64,000 nucleotides of DNA from positions 568,059-632,058 of the forward strand of contig CM007343.1 of the NCBI GenBank assembly GCA_000333855.2, read 5' to 3'. The translations under genes were made by a program, and so were the position numbers. This document shows positions 1 through 9,361 of this stretch, piece by piece; position 1 is the stretch's first letter, and each line of letters starts with the position of its first letter. Source of the stretch: Endotrypanum monterogeii (lineage: Eukaryota; Euglenozoa; Kinetoplastea; Trypanosomatida; Trypanosomatidae). The notes under the pieces were generated by a model. It was not told where the DNA came from and did not search any database. It saw nothing but the letters and a program-made list of their open reading frames with translations.

Positions 1-281
1 TATATATATATATATGCATATATAATTTGCTGCCGTGTACCCTCCTTTACAATATTTTCTCTTCTTTATCCCCCCTCTAAATAAATTGGCGGGTTGCCAA
101 AGTACCCGTCACCTTGAAGAGCGAGGCGTAGCGCACACACAGCGCGTGTCGCCTGCTGTGGCGGCATCCCAAGCATTTCTGATCAACCCCTCGTCCGCAT
201 CACAGGGCTGTGTGTGCGTGTGCGTTTGGCGATCCTCCTTCGGTTTCTATTTGTTCGTGTCCTGTCGTCGAGGATGCTCTG
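1..281. other. 5' spacer before first gene
   Basis: The window opens with a (TA)n tract (1-26). A T/C-rich stretch follows at about 46-80, with an AG at 101-102 that could serve as a trans-splice acceptor for the first gene. A three-codon reading frame (ATG at 274, TGA at 280-282) overlaps the candidate ATG at 282 of the next gene. No other gene is visible here. Confidence 0.5.
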
Positions 282-3200
282 ATGCGGCTGTGTACCGTAT
301 GCTTTCCTTCCTCGGCAGCCTCAGTTCATACCATATTTGGCTCCCTTTGGCGATGCTCGAGATGCGCTCTATTCGGCGGTAGAGCGCAGGGCGTGTGGTA
401 TTGCAATCATGTGTGTGTCTATGGGAGGAGAGGATGCCACCAGTCGTCGCACAGAAGTCTCGTCGAGCTGTCTTCAGCAACACCTGTATGCGCGGAGGAC
501 GACAGAAACGCTGCCGCGCCAAGATCCTCGGCAGCACAGAAGCCAGCCGCATTCTCGAGTACTTCTGAATGTGATGTGGACACAAATAACTCTTCGCATC
601 GTGGTGTCTCGGCAGCTATACTCCTCTCCTTGAACCACACGCAGCGCCTCCTGCGCCGGCTGCCGGTGGGTACGTCTCACTCACTTTTTCATTACAATGA
701 GTTGCCGTCTAACATAGGTGACAAGATGCCTGCAGTGGTGCAACAGTGGAGGCAGGGACAGCAACCGTCTCCTCCACAGAGGCGGAGGCCTCAACCTCAT
801 CCCAATAGAGAGGAACACACCGCCGGTCCTACAGTGCCCATTGCAGCATCGACTCCAGGGGAAAGTGTTTTTCCCTTAGCGGACAAGACCTCTGTCGACA
901 ACAGGACGGTGCGTGTATCTAGCAGCACTGATTATTGGCAGTTGCTCACCCTGTCTCAGCCTCGACTGACCGCTTCGGAGGCCACTATTTTCGCCCTCTT
1001 CAGAGCCGCTCAGAAGGAGCGACGACTCGCGCGCATGCAGTGGCGTAATAAGCGACAAGAGGGTCTGTGCACAGGGGTATGTGAGGGGCGCTTGGATTGT
1101 TCAGCAGAAGATGCGCTGCCCTCCTTGACTGACCCGCTTCTTCATCTACACGACTTGGAAGAGCCGTGCTTGCTAGTACCCGACACGCGTGGCGCCTGTG
1201 TATCGCTGGGACTGACAGTGGACTGGGACTCTACCACCAACACGACAACGAATCCCAAGTGCACTGAAGCGTCTGTCGCCAGCGCTGCTGGTTCTCCTCC
1301 ACAACCATATTTGGATGTGGGGCGAGCGGCGCGTGCATCGGTGGCCCCTGACACCACCGTAATGGACGCGTTTCGCCTAGGGATCGTGAGCACCTGCACT
1401 GATTATCGAACAGACTACTCAAATCTTCCATTGCACTATGTACTCGGTGTGCCAACGGCGCTGCTCGATATTCTACGATCTGATCCCTCAATCGTCGGAC
1501 ACGCTCATCCATCAGAACACAGTAGCACGGATGCAGGTGGCAACGGATCGCACCCGGAGCGATTTCTTTCTCAGGTGCCAGAGGATCTTTCCCGGTGGCT
1601 CGTATTCGATACCGCAACGTCGCAGGTGCTGCTGCGACGTCATGAGGCGCCACGCACAGGTGAGACGTGGGCAACATCCACACGCATGTCCATCTTAGAG
1701 GCGCAGGTTTTCCTTGCGCACACATACAGCTTCGACGCAAGGAGCGCATACGAGGCGGCAGTTGCTCAAGCGCAAATGTCAGGTCAACGTTCACTATCAC
1801 ACACGACCTCCAGCGCATCCACAGGCGAGGCCGCACCACCCACACTGAGGACACCAACGACTCCACTCTACACCCTTTTCTTCTTCACGGTGGTGCGAGG
1901 CGAGGTGACAGGCAGCTCCCATGTCTCCCCGATAGTTGCCGGTGCCCTCTACCCAACATGCTTCTTCAGCTATATGTCCGAGGTGCCGACGACACAAGAG
2001 CTGGCAGCGAAGAGGATGGCGACATCGGCACAGCAGCTTCGCTTCGATCATTCTGCTGGTCTTGCATCTTCGACACCGTCGTCGTCTGTCACGGTTTATG
2101 GCGCTTCGGACAGCTCATCATTCTTTGTGCCGTTATCTGGGAAGAGACTGCGTGCTTGTGTGGCGGGTTCCTCACCTTCAGCCGCGCATCTGTGGACGAC
2201 ACAAGTGCAGGGTCGTAAGCTTAAGCCCATTACTGGCTCGGCTACTGTGCCTTCGTCGTCCTCTTCGCGAAGGCATGCTGAGCAGAAGACGGTCGAGTAC
2301 AGCCCCGGGGGCAGATCCTCTACACCCAAAGACCTCAGGGACACAAATTTGTCTCCGCAACGCATCGTGCATCAGAAAATACGCGATATTTTTCGTATTT
2401 GGCGGGAGGTTGTAGCTGCCCGCGTGGCGTCCCCACCTCTCTGTGCTGCCACTGGTGCGATGGAATCCAGGGGGGACAGCAGTCGATCACGGCCATCACC
2501 TCTGGCATCGCGTGAGCTGCAGCGTGCAGCAGCATCCCGCCATCATCCAGGACATTCGGGGCAGGGAGGCCAGGCGTTAGGTTCTGTGCCCTGGTCGACT
2601 GCCGTACGTCAGGAGTTAAGGGAGGACGGCCGCCGATCGCAACTGGAGGAACAACTCGATGCGGAGAGCCTGGGGATGATTTCCGATAGGGAGGCGTTCT
2701 CTCAGAGGTTGATCAGTGGATCACGTTTCGGACGAGTGGCCATTGCGGTTGCGGTGCCCCTGCTAATAACCATCCCCAAAGCAGTGACAGGTGCAACGGT
2801 GTTTCCCTGTCCTCCGCCAGTAGCTCATCAAGGGGGTGATGTGGGCGGCGCCGGGGCGGGACTCCATGCCACTGTACGTGTCACCGATGCACCATTGGCA
2901 GATGCGTTGTGGCGTGTTCTCTACACACCTGAGGCGATCGCATCGGCGCCGATCGGCGTTTTTCCCGCGCCAGCCGCCATGACCGCTGAGGCAGCTGTGA
3001 GATGCGTTCTCCCAACAGCAGAGGATCGACTGATGCTTGCCCGGGAGCGGGTGTTTCTTCCATTTGTGCTTCGTCAGCCGCGGTGGGTGCTGCCGGGGAT
3101 CGGTTCGCTTGATGCGCTGTCTTCCTCGTTCTCCTCACCCAATTCAGGGACCGGTAGTAGTCCAGAAGCTGCTGTAAAGCCCAACGGATTGTCCACCGGG

Positions 3201-4268
3201 CGTGTGTGCCCGTGCCTGTGGCGTCTCGATGAGTTAGAGCAGCTTTGTGGTTGGCGACACCCTCCCTTTTCATTGAGGGCTGCCTTTGGAAGCTTTTCTG
3301 GTTTGCTTATACATGAGCTGTACATCACTCTAGGCCAACGAACAAGTGCGATGCACTCAGGTTGGATATCCGCACAGTCTGTGTCGGCTTCCTCGTGGAG
3401 TGGGCAATACGCGCCGCTCTCCCCAGTCGTTTTGTTCAACGACGTAGCGTATGTGGAATTGGTTCTACTACCTGCGATGAAGCGCTATGCGGCACATACC
3501 TGCACGAGGGTGGGAGGGAGTCTCTGCGTGTATCGGAGTCCGTGGGGGGTCTCGCCATCTGAAGCGCGTGGCGAGCTCGAAGTGGATCTTGCTGTGGAAA
3601 AGAATCCCAGCTCTTCTTCTGTTTCGCGTGTCTCACCTCAGTGCTGCCTTTCGCGGATGTCGTACCCCGGCAGCGCCGCTGACGCTCGATGGGAGCCTGC
3701 CGTGGAAGTTGCGCTGCACCACCTGCAATTATCGGCCTGGTTGCAGAGGCTGCAGCGCACTCCACGAAGGTTCCTGAAACAGTGGCTGGCGGCGTGCTAC
3801 AACAGCACTTCGTTGAGTGCAGCATCAGACGCTGCGGTGAGGCGGGGGACTGGCGGGGTACCAGCGGCATGTCTCGTATTCTTCGTTGGCTCATGCTCGA
3901 ATCGTTTAGCGCAGGCTGTGTCAGCTTCTTCACCTACTTCCCACGTGGACGCCGATGATGTTGACCTTGGCGACTGCAGTGCGGTTGCTGCGTCTTCCGA
4001 AGTGATCGAAGATGCTATTGAACGTCTTCTTTCTCTCACGCCTGAACAGATTATTGTTGTCCCGCTGCTGGATTTTGTGGTGTGGGGTGCCCTTTGCTCC
4101 GACTTCTCTACTGCCTCCCTGCAACACCTCGCGCACACCGTGGATTCCTGTCGTGCGATGCTTGAACCATCTGCAGACGGCGTGGCAGCGGTAAAGTATT
4201 GCATGCGCTATCCTCGGAAACTCTGCTGTGAAGGAGGTCGAGGAATGACTGTGGCGCTGCTCCGCTAA
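282..4268 (+). CDS. Large hypothetical protein, 1,328 aa
   Basis: I do not recognise this protein. The frame stays open to a TAA at 4266-4268 with GC-rich third positions typical of a real trypanosomatid gene. The first in-frame ATG is at 282. The next is at 726, which would give 1,180 residues. Residues encoded before about 420 are unusually Cys-rich and look poorly coding, but sequence from about 430 to 725 looks coding, so I keep 282 with doubt. The protein is rich in Ser, Ala, Thr and Pro, with long low-complexity linkers between short ordered-looking segments around 1420-1650, 1860-2060 and 3200-3480. A hydrophobic stretch near 2740-2800 could be a buried core or a weak membrane segment. 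No catalytic motif is evident. Function unknown; probably a kinetoplastid-specific conserved protein. Confidence 0.75.
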   Translation: MRLCTVCFPSSAASVHTIFGSLWRCSRCALFGGRAQGVWYCNHVCVYGRRGCHQSSHRSLVELSSATPVCAEDDRNAAAPRSSAAQKPAAFSSTSECDVDTNNSSHRGVSAAILLSLNHTQRLLRRLPVGTSHSLFHYNELPSNIGDKMPAVVQQWRQGQQPSPPQRRRPQPHPNREEHTAGPTVPIAASTPGESVFPLADKTSVDNRTVRVSSSTDYWQLLTLSQPRLTASEATIFALFRAAQKERRLARMQWRNKRQEGLCTGVCEGRLDCSAEDALPSLTDPLLHLHDLEEPCLLVPDTRGACVSLGLTVDWDSTTNTTTNPKCTEASVASAAGSPPQPYLDVGRAARASVAPDTTVMDAFRLGIVSTCTDYRTDYSNLPLHYVLGVPTALLDILRSDPSIVGHAHPSEHSSTDAGGNGSHPERFLSQVPEDLSRWLVFDTATSQVLLRRHEAPRTGETWATSTRMSILEAQVFLAHTYSFDARSAYEAAVAQAQMSGQRSLSHTTSSASTGEAAPPTLRTPTTPLYTLFFFTVVRGEVTGSSHVSPIVAGALYPTCFFSYMSEVPTTQELAAKRMATSAQQLRFDHSAGLASSTPSSSVTVYGASDSSSFFVPLSGKRLRACVAGSSPSAAHLWTTQVQGRKLKPITGSATVPSSSSSRRHAEQKTVEYSPGGRSSTPKDLRDTNLSPQRIVHQKIRDIFRIWREVVAARVASPPLCAATGAMESRGDSSRSRPSPLASRELQRAAASRHHPGHSGQGGQALGSVPWSTAVRQELREDGRRSQLEEQLDAESLGMISDREAFSQRLISGSRFGRVAIAVAVPLLITIPKAVTGATVFPCPPPVAHQGGDVGGAGAGLHATVRVTDAPLADALWRVLYTPEAIASAPIGVFPAPAAMTAEAAVRCVLPTAEDRLMLARERVFLPFVLRQPRWVLPGIGSLDALSSSFSSPNSGTGSSPEAAVKPNGLSTGRVCPCLWRLDELEQLCGWRHPPFSLRAAFGSFSGLLIHELYITLGQRTSAMHSGWISAQSVSASSWSGQYAPLSPVVLFNDVAYVELVLLPAMKRYAAHTCTRVGGSLCVYRSPWGVSPSEARGELEVDLAVEKNPSSSSVSRVSPQCCLSRMSYPGSAADARWEPAVEVALHHLQLSAWLQRLQRTPRRFLKQWLAACYNSTSLSAASDAAVRRGTGGVPAACLVFFVGSCSNRLAQAVSASSPTSHVDADDVDLGDCSAVAASSEVIEDAIERLLSLTPEQIIVVPLLDFVVWGALCSDFSTASLQHLAHTVDSCRAMLEPSADGVAAVKYCMRYPRKLCCEGGRGMTVALLR

Positions 4269-4910
4269 GGAGCAGGTCTAAGGAGATGTTACCGTACACA
4301 TGTCTGTCTCTTCACGTTTTTTTTGTTTTGTTTCCCGGACAACGTAATGAGTGGAGAAAATATAAGCAATATATGAGTTCAGGGGGTACCAGCATCTCGC
4401 CTGTGTAGAGCTCTACCTGTTTGTGTATGGGGTGGCGGAGGGGGGGGATCTCTATTTGGAGCTCTCCTGATGAGCGCCCCACTTCATGGGCTCGGAAAAC
4501 ATCTTGTCTTTTCGTCTGTCTAGGTACTCTGGAGGTTTTCCCGCATCAGAGAGGGTGGGAGATAGTTGTCGCAGGTCATGTTGTGACGTGCTGCAAATAT
4601 CGGGGGCTCCTCTTCCTCTTTTTATATGTATTTCTATAACTCTTTCGCCGCGCACGAGCGGACAAAGACACACATGCAAGCGCGCTTTCAGTGACCTAAG
4701 GGCATATGTTTCATACATTCATGCATGTCTTTTATGATTCGTCTATCTTTCACAGTCCCTCTGCCGCTTCCTCGTTTCCCGTTTCTCACCTCCGACTTTT
4801 CATATCATTTGCGAGAGGTACACATCCCATCACATTCCTGACGACTACTCCAGAGGCGTGTACGTGAATATATAGTTTTCTGTTTTAGAGATCGACAAAG
4901 CATAAAAACT

Positions 4911-4947
<37 letters not shown>

Positions 4948-4950
4948 ATG
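4911..4950. repeat. Compound (TA)n(TG)n microsatellite
   Basis: About eleven TA units run directly into TG units. The same TA-then-TG order recurs at 9318-9361. Confidence 0.9.
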
Positions 4951-6734
4951 TATTTGTTTAGAATTTTGTTCACCATTTTTTTTTTTTGATTGTTGCGTTT
5001 TTTCCCCCCTTCTTCTTTTGTTTTTGATAAAGTACATTGGCCTTAATCCCCTCTCCCGCCACTCCTCTAAAGGCGCGAATCTCCGTGGTTGTGAGTGTGG
5101 TGTGTGGGATAATTATTTTCTCCTCTTCTCCCTCCTATATCCCATTGTGTTGACGTTTGTCGCTTCCGGATTCCCTTTCCCTCTTTTCTATAATTTTTTT
5201 TTCTCATGCAATCAGAGAATTCCGTTACCCTTTGTTCCAATCTGCACAATATCGACTTTTGGAGTCTGTCTGCGAGAGTCTCCTCTTTTTCTCCAACTCC
5301 GTTGCCCCTGCTCCATCCTCTCCATTCTACCTGTGAGTGTGACTACGATCGTCACCACTGCCATCATCATCGCTCTTTCCTGCTTCCCTCTCCCTCCCTC
5401 CCTCCGCCAACCGTAGTTCTCTTTACACACGCAAAAAAAAGAAAAAAAAAACAACGTGGATGTACTAAGTGTTATTTTCACTAATATTTCTTGATTTCTC
5501 TTTATTATTATTATTATATATATATATATATTCCGACTTGTGCGTTCGGCATCTTGTCACCTTCTTTTGTGCTCGTTGCGCGAAGGAGCGTCTCCTCTCT
5601 CCTCTCTCGTTTAGTGCTTCTCGCTCTCGTACTTTCATTTGCCTCGCCGCCCCTAAAAACTTTCGCTTGTTTCGGTGCATTTCGTCGCATCACTCCCTCC
5701 CTTCTCTCTTCCTTCCTTCTCCGTCCATTTTTTCTTTCCTGCCCTGGTTGCTTTGCTTCTCTTTCACTGTCTCGTTGTGGAAGGGAAAGCTTGCAGGCTG
5801 TGACGGTTACAAGAAGAGCTGTGACAGAGGGGCTATATCGACAGTCAAGCTCAAAACTACAATAAGAAGGCATCTACTCATCCTCACTGCATCACACTTG
5901 TTTTTTTTTCCCCACTTTTCTGCGCGTGTACGCGCGGTGTTTTATTCTTCTAGTATCTGTATCTCAACGCTCTCTCTCTATATACGCATTTCTCTGCTTC
6001 TATTTGTGTGTGTGTGTGTGTGTGTTTGCACGCTTTGTTGAGAATTCCCGGCTCCCCTTCCCCTTCCCCTTCCCCTTTCTTATTTTTCTTCGTCTTTCTT
6101 TTTCTTCCTCAGCTCATTTTTTTTTTTGTGTTGAACTACACTTACTTCTCTTCTCCTCCTCCTCCTCCTCCTCCTCCAGCGACTGTCCAAGTCTATATCT
6201 TTTTTTTTTTCCTGCTTCTCCTCTTTTCACTGCTTGCATCGTCATTGTTAGACGTCCTCCTCGTCTTTTTGGTCCCTACACACAAAAAAAAAATATAAAA
6301 AAAAATATATTTATTTATATATATATATATCCCACCTTGTATTTCTCCTTTAGTGTATTTGTGATCGTCGTTTCGTTTATTTAAGTTCCATTGCTCTTCT
6401 GCTCGTACGTGCTTCTCCTTCTCCCTCTCTGTGGTTCCTGCTCCTTTATCCGATCAACTTGTGAGGTTATCGCCCCCTCTTTCTCTTCCCCCCTCGCTCC
6501 CCCTCTACCGGTCCCTTGTCATATATATCTCCCACGGCCGTTTTTTCCCCTCACAAACTAGGGCCACAAGGGGGGGGGGTGAGGAGGAAGTGGTGAGGTG
6601 GAGGTATTCTTATTTCGACCCTTTCCATTCATTGGTACGCACCGAACATACACCAAGTGCACGCACCTTTGAGTATTCTAGAGGCTGGCGTGCTTATCCA
6701 CTTGCGGAAAACTTTATACAGTGTCCAAGCTTGA

Positions 6735-6783
6735 TTTGCTTTCACACCCGCTTTACCGTTTTTCTGCTCCGCTCGTGGCCAAG
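6735..6783 (+). promoter_or_regulatory. Candidate trans-splice acceptor
   Basis: A T/C-rich tract is followed by AG at 6782-6783. The first ATG downstream is 6836, the proposed start of the tail-anchored protein, giving a 5' UTR of about 50 bases plus the spliced leader. Confidence 0.5.
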
Positions 6784-6835
6784 TCGCCCCATAGTGGGGT
6801 CGTCTACACAACGTGCATCTGGGCAACAGACGTAG

Positions 6836-9064
6836 ATGACTTCAACAACACACGCGGAAGCCGCCGCGCTGCACTCTCTACCATCACGTCGGGAGACTAC
6901 CTCGATGGACTCACTTCCCGCCCACACCTTCGCCGACACAAAATCACTGAAGGGACGTGCCTCCTCTTCTGCCACCTCGACAGGGAGGGGCAGCGCAGAT
7001 CACACATCGCAGCTTAGGGACTCGGGAATAGATGCACTAGGCCATACGCGTGTGGAAGGAGCACGTCGTAGCTCTTCGAGGGTTACGGTTCATGGCGAGG
7101 TAAGCATGCTACATAGCACTCCGACAGGTAAGCAACCGCTTCCGCCGTCGCTGTTGACGACTCGGCTAACTCCTTCACCATGCATGGGGTGGTCGACAAC
7201 AGCTGTGTGGGAGGGTGGGGGCAGAGCAGCTGGGTGTCGCAGCTCATCGCCAAATCCAATGCATATTTTCGTCCCCTCTATGGGCACCCCACCTCAGCAA
7301 AGTCATACCCCGCGCTCCCAGTCTACCCTGGATGGGCACCGCAACAATTCCTCCAGCCGCAGTCAGGGTAGGAGACTGGATCCTCGAGTCCAACCGCAGC
7401 GCAACTGCTCACAAAGGAGCAGGGGGGAAGAGATGTCATCGGAGGCCCTCTACAGACGTGTTTGCTCCAGGCGAGGCTCGGTACTTGGTGATGTAGCTGG
7501 TATGCCTCGCAGCGCACTTGTGCCCGATGAGACGCGCAGAAAGTCTCCGAGTGGGTCGAGCAGTAGAGAGAGCACCCCGATGGTATCTCGCTGCTCCTCC
7601 AGTCCAGTTGCGGTGCCGAATAACGGGCATAAGGGCACCGATAATACTGCAACTGTGTACGGCGGCTCTGCCAGCCGGGATTCTCGGATTGGCTCGACCG
7701 CCCCTACGCTGCGTGCGAGCTTTGCCTCGGGGTCAGTGGATGAGTCTGCAACACCACCGATAGTGTCGTCGGGTTACTTGCCGATGAAGACAATGGCTGT
7801 CACGTCACCGCTAGCCCCGCGACGTGAAGATGCGTCCCATCGGATGAGGCAACAGTTGAGACTCCGCAGTGGTCTCTCCCATAACGAGCTGTATGCCGCT
7901 CCCTCTTCTACATCCAACACATCTTTAGAGACTCTGAGTTCCGCGGAACGGAGCCTTCGCACAAAATCCTCAAGTCTCGCTAATAGAGACGCGGGCGTGA
8001 GCAGCTCGATGAGGTCGATCTCAAATCGTCGTGTACACTTTGTGTTTGATGATGAGACAGGATGTGAACTTAAATCTACAGACTCGGTGGCGATGGCGTC
8101 TTTCCAGAGCAGAGAGAGAACCTGGTCGCCCAAGGTGCTTCACCAAGTTACTACCTCTTCCACCACCACCGCCACCACCACCACTCTGCCGCCGGCGCCA
8201 TGTGACGCCAACCTGAAGTTGGCATCTCCCGCGAGCAAGTCTGGGGCCAAGTTCCCCAACCACGCCGGCGGTGAGTCTGTGCACGAGCGACAGCAGAATG
8301 TTTTCCAAATCTCCGAGTCGACGACGTGCTCAGTGTCGTCCTTACAGTTCCCCCATGGTCCAGAGTCGTCGAGCGCTCGAAGGAGCGGGTCATCGGTGCT
8401 CTCGCTGCGCCTCAACAAGAAAGACGGCCGTGTGGAGGCTGTCCCCATCTTTGCCATGACGAGATGTTCTGGCGGTGGCAGCAGCAGCAGCACCAAGGCC
8501 GCAGCCGAAGGTGGTGGTGTCTCTGTCGCTTCTCCGCTCTCCGCGTCTTCATCGATTCCCGCAAGTCGCTCGGCTATCTCTATCTCTTCACTTGATCCCT
8601 CCCGTAATGCCACCTATCAGCCTCGGTATCCGCTTCCCAAGCCGGCGCTGAAGTTGATTTCTCGATACGGCGATGACAGAAGCGCTGACCGCGGTTACGT
8701 GGATGCGACGCATCTGAAAGAAGGCAGCGATCAGAAGCCCTGGTGGCAGTCTATCGAGTCGACGGCTTCTTCTTTGCGGCCATCTTCTAAGAAGGCAGTT
8801 GACCAGGGGTTCACGGGCTATGTTTGGGATTTTCTCAGTAGTCAGCAACAATGGCGTGCTCGCTGTGCCGGTGTGCTTGACACAGCATCAGGGAGATGCG
8901 AGGACACTGGAGGGCTTTCCGCTGCGTGGACATCATCATCCTCTTCTCCGGCGAGGCCAGCGGGCGGTCCTAGCCGAAGGGTCGAGGTGCTCTTGAAGTG
9001 GTTGCTGCTTGGTGTGGTGGCGCTCGCCTCCATTTTTCTGATCCTCGTCTCTATGACGGACTGA
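6836..9064 (+). CDS. Disordered, probably tail-anchored protein, 742 aa
   Basis: I do not recognise a family. Nearly the whole protein is Ser/Thr/Arg/Pro-rich and looks intrinsically disordered. The last 27 residues contain a hydrophobic helix at about 719-738, preceded by two Arg and ending a few residues before the stop, which is the layout of a tail-anchored protein facing the cytosol. In the middle, residues 399-402 read Arg-Val-His-Phe, preceded by Arg and followed by acidic residues. This matches the RVxF docking consensus used by protein phosphatase 1 regulators. That role is an inference from a short motif. The start is the first ATG after a plausible splice acceptor. A C15-A15 homopolymer junction begins directly after the TGA. 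It could simply be a membrane-anchored scaffold. Confidence 0.8.
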   Translation: MTSTTHAEAAALHSLPSRRETTSMDSLPAHTFADTKSLKGRASSSATSTGRGSADHTSQLRDSGIDALGHTRVEGARRSSSRVTVHGEVSMLHSTPTGKQPLPPSLLTTRLTPSPCMGWSTTAVWEGGGRAAGCRSSSPNPMHIFVPSMGTPPQQSHTPRSQSTLDGHRNNSSSRSQGRRLDPRVQPQRNCSQRSRGEEMSSEALYRRVCSRRGSVLGDVAGMPRSALVPDETRRKSPSGSSSRESTPMVSRCSSSPVAVPNNGHKGTDNTATVYGGSASRDSRIGSTAPTLRASFASGSVDESATPPIVSSGYLPMKTMAVTSPLAPRREDASHRMRQQLRLRSGLSHNELYAAPSSTSNTSLETLSSAERSLRTKSSSLANRDAGVSSSMRSISNRRVHFVFDDETGCELKSTDSVAMASFQSRERTWSPKVLHQVTTSSTTTATTTTLPPAPCDANLKLASPASKSGAKFPNHAGGESVHERQQNVFQISESTTCSVSSLQFPHGPESSSARRSGSSVLSLRLNKKDGRVEAVPIFAMTRCSGGGSSSSTKAAAEGGGVSVASPLSASSSIPASRSAISISSLDPSRNATYQPRYPLPKPALKLISRYGDDRSADRGYVDATHLKEGSDQKPWWQSIESTASSLRPSSKKAVDQGFTGYVWDFLSSQQQWRARCAGVLDTASGRCEDTGGLSAAWTSSSSSPARPAGGPSRRVEVLLKWLLLGVVALASIFLILVSMTD

Positions 9065-9065
9065 A

Positions 9066-9096
9066 TCCCCCCCCCCCCCCCAAAAAAAAAAAAAAA
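9066..9096. repeat. Poly(C)-poly(A) junction
   Basis: About fifteen C are followed by about fifteen A, starting two bases after the stop codon of the preceding gene. The opposite strand is T-run then G-run. Confidence 0.9.
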
Positions 9097-9317
9097 ACGG
9101 ACGAGCTGTGTAAGTGGTGGTGGACAACCTCTAGGCGAATTGACAATGCGTATGGGGCGTCTAGGTGCCGCATACAATAGAGTATTCCTTTCGTGTTTCT
9201 TCCTTCCTCTCTTTTCATGACCACCATCGCCACCACGCCGCGTGTTGTTTCTCACTACTGCACGTGTGTACGCTTGCCGCAAGTCTGACGTGTATTTTTC
9301 TTTATCATGTCATATTA

Positions 9318-9318
9318 T

Positions 9319-9361
<43 letters not shown>
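9318..9361. repeat. Compound (TA)n(TG)n microsatellite
   Basis: About fifteen TA units are followed directly by five to six TG units. Confidence 0.9.

Larger units (their letters stand above)
4269..6835. other. Intergenic, 2.6 kb, T/C-rich with microsatellites
   Basis: No supported gene. The + strand is strongly pyrimidine-rich from about 4970 to 6500. It holds compound (TA)n(TG)n at 4911-4950, a TTA/TA tract at 5505-5532, (TG)n at 6006-6025, a CCCCTT-type repeat at 6053-6078, (CTC)n at 6150-6177 and (TA)n at 6314-6332. Open frames here encode only Phe/Ser/Leu-rich low-complexity peptides and are composition artefacts. A T/C tract at 6735-6780 ending in AG at 6782-6783 is the likely trans-splice acceptor for the next gene. 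Confidence 0.7.

Noticed and set aside
5469..6384. Overlapping plus-strand frames of 120-190 codons
   Set aside because: They encode Phe/Ser/Leu/Val runs from T/C-rich and TG-repeat DNA and start at weak or non-ATG codons. They are composition artefacts.
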